NCBI GenBank assembly: GCA_918026815.1
Contig: CAKJVC010000010.1
Location: 2,172,501 to 2,236,500, forward strand
DNA from: Chalara sp. BL73
Taxonomy: Eukaryota > Ascomycota > Leotiomycetes > Helotiales
Length of the DNA stretch: 64,000 nucleotides
Direction: 5' to 3'
Below, piece by piece: positions 11,454 to 20,739 of this stretch; position 1 is the stretch's first letter, and every line of letters starts with the position of its first letter. The translations under genes and the position numbers were made by a program. The notes below the pieces were generated by a model. The model ran no database searches. It was not told where the DNA came from and was given only the letters and a program-made list of their open reading frames with translations.

Positions 11454-14408
11454 ATGGAGCCACAACCGAAGAGACGAAGGCTTGATGTGCCGGCTATGAG
11501 TCACGATGTCGGAAGGTCAAGTGGAGAATCACAGAATACATCTCATGGTCATATGTCGAGCACTTTCGATGGTATTGGTATTTCCAGCTCGAATGGGAAT
11601 TTCAATGTGGAAGGGGACCTTTCCATCAATTACAATCTCTATTCACAGAAGACCGACACAAGCAATGCCAGACAGACTGTGCTCGAGTCTTTGCGATTTG
11701 AGCAAATCGATGCTCGGCATTTGAGCATCAAGAAAGCACACGCCAACACCTGCCGCTGGTTTTCGCAGACCCAAATATACAAGCAGTGGGAAGAGAAGGG
11801 ACCGCTCCGCAGCGACAACTTCCTATGGATAAAGGGAAAGCCAGGGGCTGGAAAGTCAACGCTTATGAAGTTCCTTCTTGGTCAGAGACAAACTCAACTT
11901 TGCCAGAAAAAAAGCAGCGATGTTCTCATCTCCTTCTTCTTCAATGCCAGAGGCAACGACTTAGAGAAATCGACTACCGGCTTATATCGATCGTTACTGT
12001 GGCAATTACTCAATATGCGACCTGAGTTGCAGCATATCTTGGACACTCTTTCACCAGGTCATCAGTGGATCGTCGAGTCCCTCAAGTCACTATTCGAGGA
12101 AGCTGTACAAGGTCTAGGAGAAACCCCGGTCATCTGTTTGATTGATGCATTGGATGAGTGCGATGAACTACAGGTTCGCAACATGGTATTATTTCTAAAC
12201 GGGCTCATCGATACAGGAACCGCACTGTACATCTGCTTTGCTAGCAGACATTACCCTCATATCACCATAGAGAGAGGACTTAGCATTATCCTTGAAGAGC
12301 GAGACGAACATCAGCATGATATAGCTACGTACTTGAGCAGTACGTTGCACATTGGACACAGCAAGCTTGCTGAGCAGATACGTGCCGACCTTCAAGAGAA
12401 AGCCTCCGGTGTCTTTATGTGGGTCGTACTCGTCGTGGATATTCTAAACAAAGAGTACGATGCAGGTGACAAGCACCATCTGCGTGAACGACTTCGAGAA
12501 CTTCCCGGAGATCTTCACGAGCTATTCCGCGACATTATGACTCGCGACAGCAAACATCAACATGGCCTTCTCCTTTGCATTCAGTGGGTATTGTTCGCCA
12601 AACAGCCTTTAGCGCCGAAGCAACTTTACTATGCCGTTATATCAGGATTCGAGCCACAGTACTTGGCCGACTGTCACTCGGGCGAGATCTCAGATGATGA
12701 TATCCGGAGATACATCCTAAACAAGTCGAAAGGTTTAGCTGAGCCTACGAAATCAAAGAGCCCGACTATCCAATTCATCCACGAATCAGTAAGGGATTTT
12801 TTGCTCAAAGAAGATGGGCTTAGCAAAGTGTTTCCCGATCTTGGAGCAAATATTCCAGGGCAAAGTCATGAAGCGCTTAAGCACTGTTGCCTTACGTATA
12901 TGAGCATGGAAACATTGCAGGCGCCTAAGGAATTTTCTCGCGACGCAATCATTGAGGAGTATCCATTCCTGGAATACACGAATGAAGGAATATTACATCA
13001 TGCTAATCAAGCAGAGAACTACGGCGTAAGTCAGCGTGGTTTTCTAGATGGATTCCCACGGTCTGTATGGGTAACACACTATAACATCCTCCAAAAGCAC
13101 AAGGTGCGTCAATATACACTCGACGTTAGTTTGTCGTACATCTTGGCCGAGGCTGGGATGCCAGCACTTGTTTGTGCACAGCCAGGCTGTCAGTCCTGTT
13201 TTGAGGTCGAAAATGAGCGATACGGACTTCCAATTCTCGCCGCGAAGAGCCGCGCTGTAGTTCAGGTTATGCTAGAAGCCGAGGCAGCGCGATTGGCAGA
13301 TTTCTCTTTCAGAGACTTCTGCCGCGAATTACCACCAACTCTTGATACTCCGGGTACGTCAAGTCGGATTTGGGCCTTCAATATAAAGAAAGATCTGTTC
13401 CAACAGCTTGTCGAGAGAGGGCATGAAGTGGCGTCTCTGTTTTTTCTTGCTACCAAGAAATGTGACGTTAAGCTGAAGGACAAACGAGGTAAAACGGCTT
13501 TAATGTATGCAGCAGAGAATGAGTTTCTTTTCCTTATTAAGGAACTTCTTCGACGAGGAGCCGACATTTCGGCCGCTGATAAAAACGGCCGGACACCACT
13601 GCACTCGGCTTCCACTAACGGCCATGTCGAAATGGCCAAACTGCTTATTGATCGCGGTGCTAATGTTTCGACTGCAGACAAAGACGGCTGTACACCACTG
13701 CACTGGGCTTCTACTGAAGGCCATGTCGAAATTGCCAAACTGCTTATTGATCGCGGTGCTGATATTTTGACCGCTGACAAAGACGGCTGGACACCGCTGC
13801 ACTTAGCTTCAACTAATGGCCACGTCGAAATAGCCGAACTACTTATTGATCGCGGTGCTGATATTTTGACCGCTGCCAAAGACGGCTGTACACCGCTGCT
13901 TTTGGCTTCAACTTGGGGCCATGTCGAAATAGCCAAACTGCTTATTGATCGCGGTGCTAATGTTTCGACTGCAAACAAAAACGGCTGGACACCACTGCAC
14001 TGGGCTTCTATTGAAGGCTATGTCAAAATTGCCAATCTGCTTATTGATCGCGGTGCTGATATTTTGACCGCTAACAAAAACGGCCGGACACCACTGCACT
14101 TGGCTTCAACTAACGGCCATGTCGAAATTGCCAAACTGCTTATTGATCGCGGTGCTGATATTTTGACCGCCGACAAAAACGGCCGGACACCACTGCACTT
14201 GGCTTCAACTTGGGGCTATGTCGAAATGGCCAAACTGCTTATTGATCGCGGTGCTGATAGTTTGACCGCTGACAAAAACGGCTGGACACCGCTGCACTTG
14301 GCTTCAACTAATGGCCATGTCGAAATGGCCAAGTTAATTTCTGAATACCATCTGCCAAATGTGCCGTGCCACTCTATTCATTTGCACATGGCTGTTTATG
14401 CAGACTAA
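11454..14408 (+). CDS. NACHT-ankyrin NLR with N-terminal amyloid-like signalling motif
   Basis: Single exon, 984 aa from the ATG at 11454 (MEPQPKRRRLD); the frame is open from 11331. Residues 1-70 hold no folded domain, only a Ser/Gly/Asn-rich tract with GISSSNGNFNVEGDLSI at 42-58. The NACHT part follows: a leader SLRFEQIDARHLSIKKAH, Walker A GKPGAGKS at 128-135, and Walker B VICLIDALDECDE near 226-238. The sensor-like ASRHYPHITI is followed by a helical region containing FIHESVRDFLL. From residue about 672, nine 33-residue ankyrin units run to the end, the last truncated (LISEYHL then 20 residues). In fungi, such proteins oligomerise on ligand binding through the repeats and activate a death effector. 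The effector here is inferred to be in trans, through the short motif. The PNP_UDP protein at 17602 carries a matching motif. Confidence 0.92.
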   Translation: MEPQPKRRRLDVPAMSHDVGRSSGESQNTSHGHMSSTFDGIGISSSNGNFNVEGDLSINYNLYSQKTDTSNARQTVLESLRFEQIDARHLSIKKAHANTCRWFSQTQIYKQWEEKGPLRSDNFLWIKGKPGAGKSTLMKFLLGQRQTQLCQKKSSDVLISFFFNARGNDLEKSTTGLYRSLLWQLLNMRPELQHILDTLSPGHQWIVESLKSLFEEAVQGLGETPVICLIDALDECDELQVRNMVLFLNGLIDTGTALYICFASRHYPHITIERGLSIILEERDEHQHDIATYLSSTLHIGHSKLAEQIRADLQEKASGVFMWVVLVVDILNKEYDAGDKHHLRERLRELPGDLHELFRDIMTRDSKHQHGLLLCIQWVLFAKQPLAPKQLYYAVISGFEPQYLADCHSGEISDDDIRRYILNKSKGLAEPTKSKSPTIQFIHESVRDFLLKEDGLSKVFPDLGANIPGQSHEALKHCCLTYMSMETLQAPKEFSRDAIIEEYPFLEYTNEGILHHANQAENYGVSQRGFLDGFPRSVWVTHYNILQKHKVRQYTLDVSLSYILAEAGMPALVCAQPGCQSCFEVENERYGLPILAAKSRAVVQVMLEAEAARLADFSFRDFCRELPPTLDTPGTSSRIWAFNIKKDLFQQLVERGHEVASLFFLATKKCDVKLKDKRGKTALMYAAENEFLFLIKELLRRGADISAADKNGRTPLHSASTNGHVEMAKLLIDRGANVSTADKDGCTPLHWASTEGHVEIAKLLIDRGADILTADKDGWTPLHLASTNGHVEIAELLIDRGADILTAAKDGCTPLLLASTWGHVEIAKLLIDRGANVSTANKNGWTPLHWASIEGYVKIANLLIDRGADILTANKNGRTPLHLASTNGHVEIAKLLIDRGADILTADKNGRTPLHLASTWGYVEMAKLLIDRGADSLTADKNGWTPLHLASTNGHVEMAKLISEYHLPNVPCHSIHLHMAVYAD
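11571..11636 (+). other. Candidate amyloid signalling motif in NLR N-terminus
   Basis: This encodes DGIGISSSNGNFNVEGDLSI and flanking residues. The core G-x-F-x-V-x-G-[DN]-[IL]-x-I is shared with the last residues of the PNP_UDP protein (18592-18654). Alternating hydrophobic and Asn/Gly residues immediately before a NACHT domain are typical of fungal NLR amyloid motifs (sigma, PP and HRAM types). The functional role is inferred. Confidence 0.6.
13467..14335 (+). repeat. Ankyrin-coding tandem array, 99-bp units (about 9)
   Basis: Unit 1 (from 13467) is diverged. Seven full units from 13566 to 14258 and a shortened ninth unit (14259 on) are highly similar at the DNA level. Consensus: ILTADKNGWTPLHLAST followed by NGHVEIAKLLIDRGAD. 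Variation is concentrated at a few positions (the residue after G, and the LHxAST region), as expected for the exposed surface of ankyrin repeats. Confidence 0.93.
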
Positions 14409-14589
14409 TATGTTCGAGCGGTCTTGCGACGATTGTTCATTAGTAATGCAAGGCTGTCTCGATTGCCTTTTAAATTGATGATGCTCGCAAGCGCGGTACG
14501 GTGTTGCAGTCGCATAGTGCTAGTGATAATCCAATGTAATTGTCTGCATACCCTATTTCCACACTAAGCGGAAATCTGCCAAGTCCATG
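14409..14589. terminator. NLR 3' flank
   Basis: Short 3' flank after the TAA at 14406. No strong polyadenylation motif is recognised; the stretch separates the NLR from the repeat edge at about 14590. Confidence 0.3.
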
Positions 14590-14650
14590 TAAGCTAATGT
14601 TGGAACGCATGTAACTAGTCACGTGAAGAGTTGTGGGTCCCTTTCGGTGT
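14590..14650 (-). repeat. Helitron-associated terminal repeat fragment
   Basis: About 50 bp containing GAACGCATGTAACTAGTCAC and GTGGGTCCCTTTCGG are the reverse complement of 46385-46432, downstream of the Pif1 helicase relic. They include the GTCCC/GGGAC hairpin arm and an ACTAGT. A diverged relative lies at 57655-57720. Confidence 0.65.
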
Positions 14651-14792
14651 CAGGAATCGGCTTACGTAAGTAGGCCAAGGAGCTAACGTACCCGATAGGT
14701 CAGTGGAACAGACATGTCAGTGAAACACGCGATTTTACCGCTGTCACGGCACGCGCTGTGGATCTACAGATACAGAGGGCAACGGTGGTGCA

Positions 14793-15080
14793 TGTCACGG
14801 CCCTGGCCCTATCTCGAGCTTGGCGCCAAGCACTGCAGAGCTCGGTAGAGCTTGGCCCCTGTTACCACAGGGCTCGGCACCCCAGAGCTTGGCAACCGAC
14901 GCTACAGGGCTCGCTTACACTGGCCCCTGGCCAGCCTCCTGTATATAAAGCACTGCTCTCCTTCCCTTCTTCTGCCTGTAGCTTGTTCTCTTAGTTATAA
15001 CAATTGATAGTTGTTCACACCTCTGAGTCCTTCTACCTAGATCTACGGATCGAGATCCCTGTTCGGCTTGAGTTGTTACA
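14793..15080 (+). mobile_element. Solo LTR, family 1, copy A
   Basis: Starts TGTCACGGCCCTGG and ends CTTGAGTTGTTACA (TG..CA). It contains GAGCTTGG-type direct repeats, a TATATAAAGCACTGC promoter box and a conserved 3' half shared with copies at 19861-20117 (inverted) and 21398-21653. Flanks GTGCA and TTGCA are a 4/5 match for a 5-bp target duplication. No internal retrotransposon coding sequence lies alongside. Confidence 0.85.
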
Positions 15081-15239
15081 TTGCAATACGAGAATCTATA
15101 GCTAAGGAAGGAAGAGGGAGCTCGAGGAGAGCAAGCTATATATACACGAGGAGCTCGGGGAGCTCGCCTAATATGGATCACGTGTGCTTGGGAGCACGCG
15201 ACGTGACATAGGAGACCTCCTAGACATTCCCTTCCAATA

Positions 15240-16240
15240 GAAACACATGCTGGTAATGAGAGTCAGGGGGCAGCAAAAATCCAGAATAACCAGAACTGGT
15301 TGGAGGCAGCCCATCCGGAGTCGGCATCAAAACTGAAGAGCGTTGTGCTAAAAACGGCGCAGATGAAAGTCAGGGGAGGGAAAGCCACAGTGACAGTAGC
15401 AAGAGTCCTCGTGGCAGCGCTGTCCATCTGTGAAGCACGACCGATATGTGCAGAAATGCCCGGTCATGTTGAGCTACACTGCTAAAGGCAAGCTGAATTT
15501 CATTCTGTAATCGCTTTTCGTTGGAAGTGGTCCGACTATGCAGATTGCCAATAATCTGCTTGTTGAACTGTAACAACCGATAGACATCCCGCAAGACATG
15601 ACTGCGAAGGATGTCTGTTTTAATTTCCTCATGTTGCGGAAGAATGCAGTGCAGATTCTGCACGGCAACATCGAGTGTTTCTGTCACGTGGATCGCATGA
15701 CGGGCGATATCGTGAAGATGCGTACAGTTAAGCTCCGGCTTCCCTACTGGCTTCTTCTCTTTTTCAGTCTCCCTGACGTGGTTGCGTATAACCCAGACGG
15801 CGACATCCTTAAAACGCACTAATTCGGTAGCAATTATTATAAACGGCCAGAATGAATAGCGAAAATGTTGCGTGTCTATGTTCTTTAGCGATCTCGCAAT
15901 GCCTCCATGGCAAGTGGGTGAACGTTGAATAAGATAATGGACATCTGATTTGTTGAAGAAATCCACCATGAGAACACTTTTAAATTGAGCCACTCATTCT
16001 GCATGTCTTCGGCCAGTTGCTTCATCTCGTGCTCTTGATTAGCTCGCAACCGGCTAGGAGTCAGGGGTATGCGCACTGAGATCGACTCTATTATCGCCGT
16101 CCGCGTACCCGAAACATCTATTTGAATTTGGCAGTGACTTGACCACCATTGTTCTGACATACCAAATGCCTCGCTGAAAGTCAACCGGCGCTGCGGGCAG
16201 GAGCGAATGCTACTCACACTAGCAAGCCTGTTATACATCA
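15240..16240 (-). pseudogene. Decayed CorA-like membrane protein gene
   Basis: Minus-strand blocks, in order: EWLNLKVFSWWISSTNQ near 16000; NIDTQHFRYSFWPFIIIATE; DVAVWVIRNHVRETEKE; HDIARHAIHVTETLDVAVQN; SNEKRLQNEIQLAFSSVAQ near 15480; then, in another frame, QMDSAATRTLATVTVAFPPL, FICAVFSTTLFSFDADSGWA and NQFWLFWIFAAPLTLITSMC. This is the coiled-coil plus two C-terminal membrane segments of fungal CorA-like (PF01544-related) proteins. Frame changes lie near 15905, near 15435, and in a C-run near 15280. Three slips make the gene non-functional. The usual GMN loop motif is not seen, as in many fungal members. Confidence 0.78.
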
Positions 16241-16689
16241 GCTTAGGCGCTTACGGCTCTTAAATATTAGGAACCAACATTATACATATCTGCGAGTCGG
16301 CGCATGCGAGAACTGCGAACTATCGCCATCTTCACAGTCAAAGCCGTCGGAACTGACGCACGTTTGCCGCCAGCCGCTGTTTTCTAGCCGTCTTGATATT
16401 TTATACGATGCCGGTCTGAAGCACTTACCATTTATATACCGTAGTATCGAAACGTCGGACACACTCCGACAGTGTTCTTTAGACATGACGCAGCGATACA
16501 AAACGATAATTCCGAGGCCAGGGAGAGATCTGATGGAGTTCATATAAAGGCGAGGGTTGAGAGTTATGCTGATCCAGCAGCGTATCTTAGGGAGCATATG
16601 CATGTCTTTGAGGCGAGGCGAAATCGCTCAAGGTGATTCACAGTTTTGTTGCCAGGTTAAAGTGAGGCTGGGGCTCGTGCGCAAAACAA

Positions 16690-17150
16690 TATCATGAAGA
16701 GCATACAAGCTCTTCGAGTCCCTGTACTTTATAGCATTGGCACCTGCGAGGCATCCACTTTCTATGTTCTCGGCACATCGCCTCTGCCTTCCCATATCTT
16801 CTCTGGTCTCGCAATACTAATGCCAGATTACTCAAGCTTATAACGTCCAAGCCTTTGGGCCACCTAGCACCTTTTGATGCCCTTCGAATGCTCGCCAGTA
16901 CATATAGACTGTTTTAGGCGCTGGGCTCCTTTTATGCTTGCGTTAAGCCTCCGCCTTAGCTGACGAGACTTGATCTTAATATTGTGCCTTTCGATTTAAT
17001 TTCGAGTAGCTGATCTCGACATAAATCGTTCTTCGATTTAAGGTATTTACATCGTTCTTTCGGCGCTTTTGGCTTCCTTCTAAATATATTTGACCTTCAT
17101 CAAGCATGCCTGACCGTAGACGCCCCCTTTCGGCTAGCCAGTTGTATGCG
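16690..17150 (-). pseudogene. TPR-repeat relic (kinesin-light-chain type, NLR C-terminus?)
   Basis: The minus strand reads DEGQIYLEGSQKR, then VYMYWRAFEGHQKVLGGPKA, then after a one-base frame change LDVISLSNLALVLRDQRRYG and KAEAMCREHRKWM. This is the signature of the 42-residue TPR_10/TPR_12 repeats (NLALVLRDQGKYEEAEAMCREAL) that end many fungal PNP_UDP or alpha/beta-hydrolase NB-ARC NLRs. TAA codons and a frameshift interrupt it. No nucleotide-binding domain is recognisable upstream, where the sequence to about 17300 is too decayed. Confidence 0.7.
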
Positions 17151-17601
17151 GTATTTTAAGTCAAGCGCTGGAACGCCCTTAGTCTTTCCCGAATCGTTGT
17201 ACACGTCCAAAAACTCCTGTTTCTTAGATGTATTAGCTTCTCTACGCTTTGGAACTTCCTTCTCTTCAAAAAGACGCGCATTATGTGGTTGTTTTGGTAT
17301 AAACTGGTTGGTGTTTTACTCAAGGCATATTAGGCTCTTGGCGTCCATTCAACTCTGACACCCCTGGTGTCCAACAGACTGAGGGGCTGAGCGCAGATTT
17401 GCTGCAACCAAATGAGTGCATCACAGTTTGCATGCATGCAGATGCTGCGCCTTGGGCTCAGGCGGCTTTTTGGAAAACAACTGGCGCACACTTCTGCCTG
17501 ATTCTCGCGATATAAAAATTCCAGGCTCTGCCGCTGCCTACACATTATGCTGGTTCGACCGTGTTTTTATGATCGTGCGACCACGCAGAACCAACTCACA
17601 G

Positions 17602-18657
17602 ATGACGACATACGAAGATTATGCCGTTGCAGTGGTGTGTGCGATGGAATTCGAGATGAGCGCTGTCCGCTTTATGCTCGACCAAGAACATCCGCGCCTA
17701 CCGAGCAAGCAGGGAGACTTGAATGACTACATCTTCGGCCAGCTGAGTGGTCATAATGTCGTGCTTGCCTGGCTTCCAGGCAATCAAGGCAAGAGCGCCG
17801 CGGCAATAGTTGCTACCAACCTCGACCGAACCTTTCCTTCCATTCAATGGCGCTTCCTTGCAGGAATTGGAGGCGGTGTTCCGAGTGCCAAGCACGACAT
17901 CCGCTTAGGTGACGTCGTTGTGAGCGTGCCTGAAGGGACATACGGCGGGGTAGTGCAATATGATATGGGAAAAGACACCGACAACGGATTCAAACTGAAA
18001 GGCTTTTTGTCGGCGCCACCACCCCGCTTAAGAACTGCTGTGGGCAGAATGCAATCAGACCATCGTATGAGCGACAGCAAAGTGGAGGAATTCGTCTCGG
18101 CAATGCTGCAAAGGGCCAGGCGGCTCGTTATCTATCGACGACCGCCTGCCGAGTCGGATGTTCTTTTCGACGCAGATTACCCACACGTTGGCGGGGCCAC
18201 ATGCGAGAGATGTGACGGGGCACGGGTTTCTGAGAGATTGCCCCGCCAACATGATGGCCCTGAAATTCACTATGGATTGATCGCATCCGGTGACCGAGTT
18301 ATGAGATCCGCAGTCAAAAGGAACTCGGAAGTGCAAAACGTAGGGGACATTCTTTGCTTCGAGATGGAGGCTGCCGGATTAGCCACCGAATTCCCTTACA
18401 TCGTCGTCCGGGGCATCTCCGACTACGCGGACTCCCACAAGGACGACACTTGGCAGCACTACGCAGCAGCTGCTGCTGCCGCGTGCACTAAAGAGCTTTT
18501 AAGTTACCTAGACCCCGCAGTCTCCACAGAAGGTGAGTTCGTTTCAAGAAGAAGGATTGAGAACGGGTCGAGCACTTATTCGAGTTTCGTTGGTCGAGGA
18601 GTCCAAAACGCAGGCTCTGGGAGCTTCTCGGTAGGTGGAAATATACATATCAGTTGA
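17602..18657 (+). CDS. PNP_UDP-domain protein with C-terminal amyloid-like motif (candidate NLR effector)
   Basis: Single exon, 351 aa from the ATG at 17602; an in-frame ATG at 17569 would add 11 residues, and the frame is open from 17416. The fold is that of the nucleoside phosphorylase/MTA-SAH nucleosidase superfamily: YAVAVVCAMEFEMSAV at the N-terminus, AGIGGGVP at 88-94, RLGDVVVS at 101-108, LCFEMEAAGLATEFP at 251-265 (the E-M-E sugar-binding motif), and VVRGISDYADSHKDD at 269-282 (the catalytic-type Asp after GxSD). Residues 310-351 form a Ser/Gly-rich tail ending VQNAGSGSFSVGGNIHIS. Fungal PNP_UDP domains are usually fused to NB-ARC or ankyrin NLRs. Here the enzyme domain stands alone with a motif tail resembling the start of the NLR 3.2 kb upstream, so I infer that it is the NLR's effector. 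The substrate is unknown; related immune domains act on nucleosides or nucleotides. Confidence 0.88.
   Translation: MTTYEDYAVAVVCAMEFEMSAVRFMLDQEHPRLPSKQGDLNDYIFGQLSGHNVVLAWLPGNQGKSAAAIVATNLDRTFPSIQWRFLAGIGGGVPSAKHDIRLGDVVVSVPEGTYGGVVQYDMGKDTDNGFKLKGFLSAPPPRLRTAVGRMQSDHRMSDSKVEEFVSAMLQRARRLVIYRRPPAESDVLFDADYPHVGGATCERCDGARVSERLPRQHDGPEIHYGLIASGDRVMRSAVKRNSEVQNVGDILCFEMEAAGLATEFPYIVVRGISDYADSHKDDTWQHYAAAAAAACTKELLSYLDPAVSTEGEFVSRRRIENGSSTYSSFVGRGVQNAGSGSFSVGGNIHIS
18592..18654 (+). other. Candidate amyloid signalling motif at C-terminus of PNP_UDP protein
   Basis: This encodes the last 21 residues, GRGVQNAGSGSFSVGGNIHI plus S. The core G-S-F-S-V-G-G-N-I-H-I aligns with G-N-F-N-V-E-G-D-L-S-I in the NLR at 11571-11636. 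An extreme C-terminal location on the effector, paired with an N-terminal location on the NLR, is the known arrangement of such motifs. Confidence 0.6.
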
Positions 18658-19013
18658 TATTACGCTGTATTACTGTCTCGTAGAGGCTGCAACTAGAGCT
18701 TTCTGTAACAGTCATGATAAGCTTCGACGGGTATATATAGCTGCAAAGTTGGTATAATAGAAATAGGCTTCTGGGGTATTAATTTCCATTTGTAGTCTTT
18801 ATCCTCAACCACATCGGCAACTCTTTATAAGAGCCAGCTCCTACGTGACCTGCAAGTATGTTTTGTTCAATTCATCCCCTCCTTCATCCCTTGCATGTGC
18901 TGTTATTTGCTGACACCACTTCTCATCTTTCTTGATCAATCACTGCTGTCCTGCACTCATGTCTAACGTAATGAAATAACTTACACATTTGTGCTAAAAT
19001 TCGACTCTACTAT

Positions 19014-19501
19014 ATGATGTCGTCGCACGATTATATTCGGCCTATTTCTAACATCGATGGTATTGTTCGTGATATATGGGCAAAATGCAAAGATGGGAGG
19101 TTCGACTATACATCAGGTTCTGCATATGAGCTAGATGCCGACGATATAGACATTCGATACTTGACGAATGCCATTCAAGAAGTGACGAAGGTAAGAACTT
19201 CCAATCTATCCTGAGTTTGCCAATAACAAAGGATCTAGGCAAATCTAGGTAATCCTTCAATGGTAGAGGTGGATGCAACGAATCCTTGCGAAATCGACAG
19301 CCCGCAGTGTTTTTTCTTTGCATCAAACCATATGATGATGGCGCAGCTGTATGGAAAGATGGAGCTCGTCGCATCGAAATCGGAAACCAAATTATACTTT
19401 ACTACGAAGCGGGAGCCTTGGGAGCCATTGCCAAAAGAGTAGGACACTATCCTTGCATGCGGGAAGTAGAATTTCCAACATTCACAGTCTCCATTCTTTG
19501 A
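19014..19501 (+). other. Possible unrecognised gene or relic
   Basis: An ATG at 19014 opens a frame containing IVRDIWAKCKDGRFDYTSGS and ADDIDIRYLTNAIQEVTK, ending at a good donor (GTAAGA at 19191). About 100 bases later another frame reads FFLCIKPYDDGAAVWKDGAR and EIGNQIILYYEAGALGAIAK before a stop at 19501. Both pieces look protein-like, but the two frames are not compatible with any splice I could find. It may be a broken gene. No family was recognised. Confidence 0.3.
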
Positions 19502-19860
19502 TGGGACGCATTTTATAGCCGGTGGCAGACGTTCTGCGGCTTTGTACCAAAACAACTGAGGATATGTTGGTTGGGCTCTCAACAGCGTAGGCCTAGCACA
19601 CCTCTATGACGAGGCTTTCCTGCTTTTGGAAGAGTGGTTTCAAGTAGCCATCTAGTTTCCAGGTATTTTAGGAGCTAGCATTATAGGTTAAGGGGCACTT
19701 TCTCAAGAAAAGGGCAAAGGATTTTTTTTAAATATACTTTTTCAATTCGGGACGTGAGAAAGGTTTCTGTTTGTATCACTCTGTTGAGTGATACTTCTTG
19801 TTTTTGATAACTTGCTGTCGGAATACCTATCACGTAGCAAAAGGCGTAGTAGCTATTGAC

Positions 19861-20117
19861 TGTAACAACTCAAGCTGAATAGGGATCTCGATCCGTGGAT
19901 CTAGATAGAAGGACTCAGAGGTGTAAACAGCTATCAATTGTTATAACTAAGAGAACAAGCTACAGGCAGAAGAAGGGAAGGAAAGCAGTGCTCTATATAC
20001 AGGAACTGACCGGAGGCCAGGATAGGTGAGCTTTGCGGTGTCCGGTGCTGAGCTCCCATCCGAGCTCTGGAGCATCCGGTGCTGAGCTCCTAGGCGGAAA
20101 GGACCAGGGCCGTGGCA
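19861..20117 (-). mobile_element. Solo LTR, family 1, copy B
   Basis: In reverse orientation it starts TGCCACGGCCCTGG and ends GTTGTTACA. It is flanked by a perfect 5-bp target duplication TTGAC (19856-19860 and 20118-20122). Removing it restores the host repeat sequence seen intact at 45150-45180. Confidence 0.92.
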
Positions 20118-20144
20118 TTGACTACGCTCTTACTGGTGTGATTC

Positions 20145-20531
20145 TGTAACAAATAGAGGGCAACAGGAGGGGATTGCAATATAACAGGTAAGAACACGTA
20201 CTGTAACAGTGATGTATTGATATTAGAAGTATGCTTATTAGTCTAGCAGGTAAACTCAAGCTTGCCTTTCCCCCGGGAGCTCTGGCGCTTCCTTATATCC
20301 CATAACAGTGCTTGCAATGCCTAACAGTGCTGTATCCTTGACCTACGGAACCACCGAGCTCTAAAGGTCGGTATCTCCGAAAAGCATTCTATCGATCGGA
20401 GCCCACGATAGTCCAGGCTGTACGCCTTCATGGTGGCTGTACGCCTCCGGCTGGCTGTCGGCTCGCCTACAGCTTGTAACCGACCCTAACCGCCTTTGGC
20501 TGTCACACCCTAATCGACTCTAGCTGTTACA
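20145..20531 (+). mobile_element. Solo LTR, family 2
   Basis: Starts TGTAACAAATAGAGGG and ends CTAGCTGTTACA, with a perfect 5-bp target duplication GATTC (20140-20144 and 20532-20536). It contains GGATTGCAATATAACAGG near the left end and CTCAAGCTTGCC in the middle, shared with other partial copies at about 21005, 21660 and 36526. Confidence 0.9.
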
Positions 20532-20739
20532 GATTCAGGTATCCTTGATTGTAGATATTCTGTGATGTGGTTCTAAGCTACGATCTATCGCGGGGTGGTT
20601 ATAGGTCCTGAAAGAACCGACGAAGCAGGTAGCACCGCAATCTTCGCGCAGTGCTAGTATGCTCGTTGTAGGTGGTTGACTTGTTCTTGATTGATCTAAT
20701 TATTATTGTTTGTTTGTTTGTTTGTTTTCCTATTTAACG

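Larger units (their letters stand above)
19760..20735 (+). repeat. Helitron-related repeat copy split by two solo LTRs
   Basis: Pieces at 19780-19860, 20118-20144, 20532-20560 and about 20620-20690 follow the order and sequence of 44785-45200 and 40375-40500 (inverted). Examples are TATCACGTAGCAAAAGGCGT, then GACTACGCTCTTACTGGTGTG, and GCGCAGTGCTAGTATGCTCG. The first two gaps are exactly filled by LTR insertions with target duplications (listed separately). It ends in a (GTTT)n run at about 20708-20732. Confidence 0.65.

Noticed and set aside
13262..14099. Minus-strand repeat frames over the ankyrin array of the 11454 NLR
   Set aside because: Shadow of the 99-bp ankyrin units; no start context, domain or splice support.
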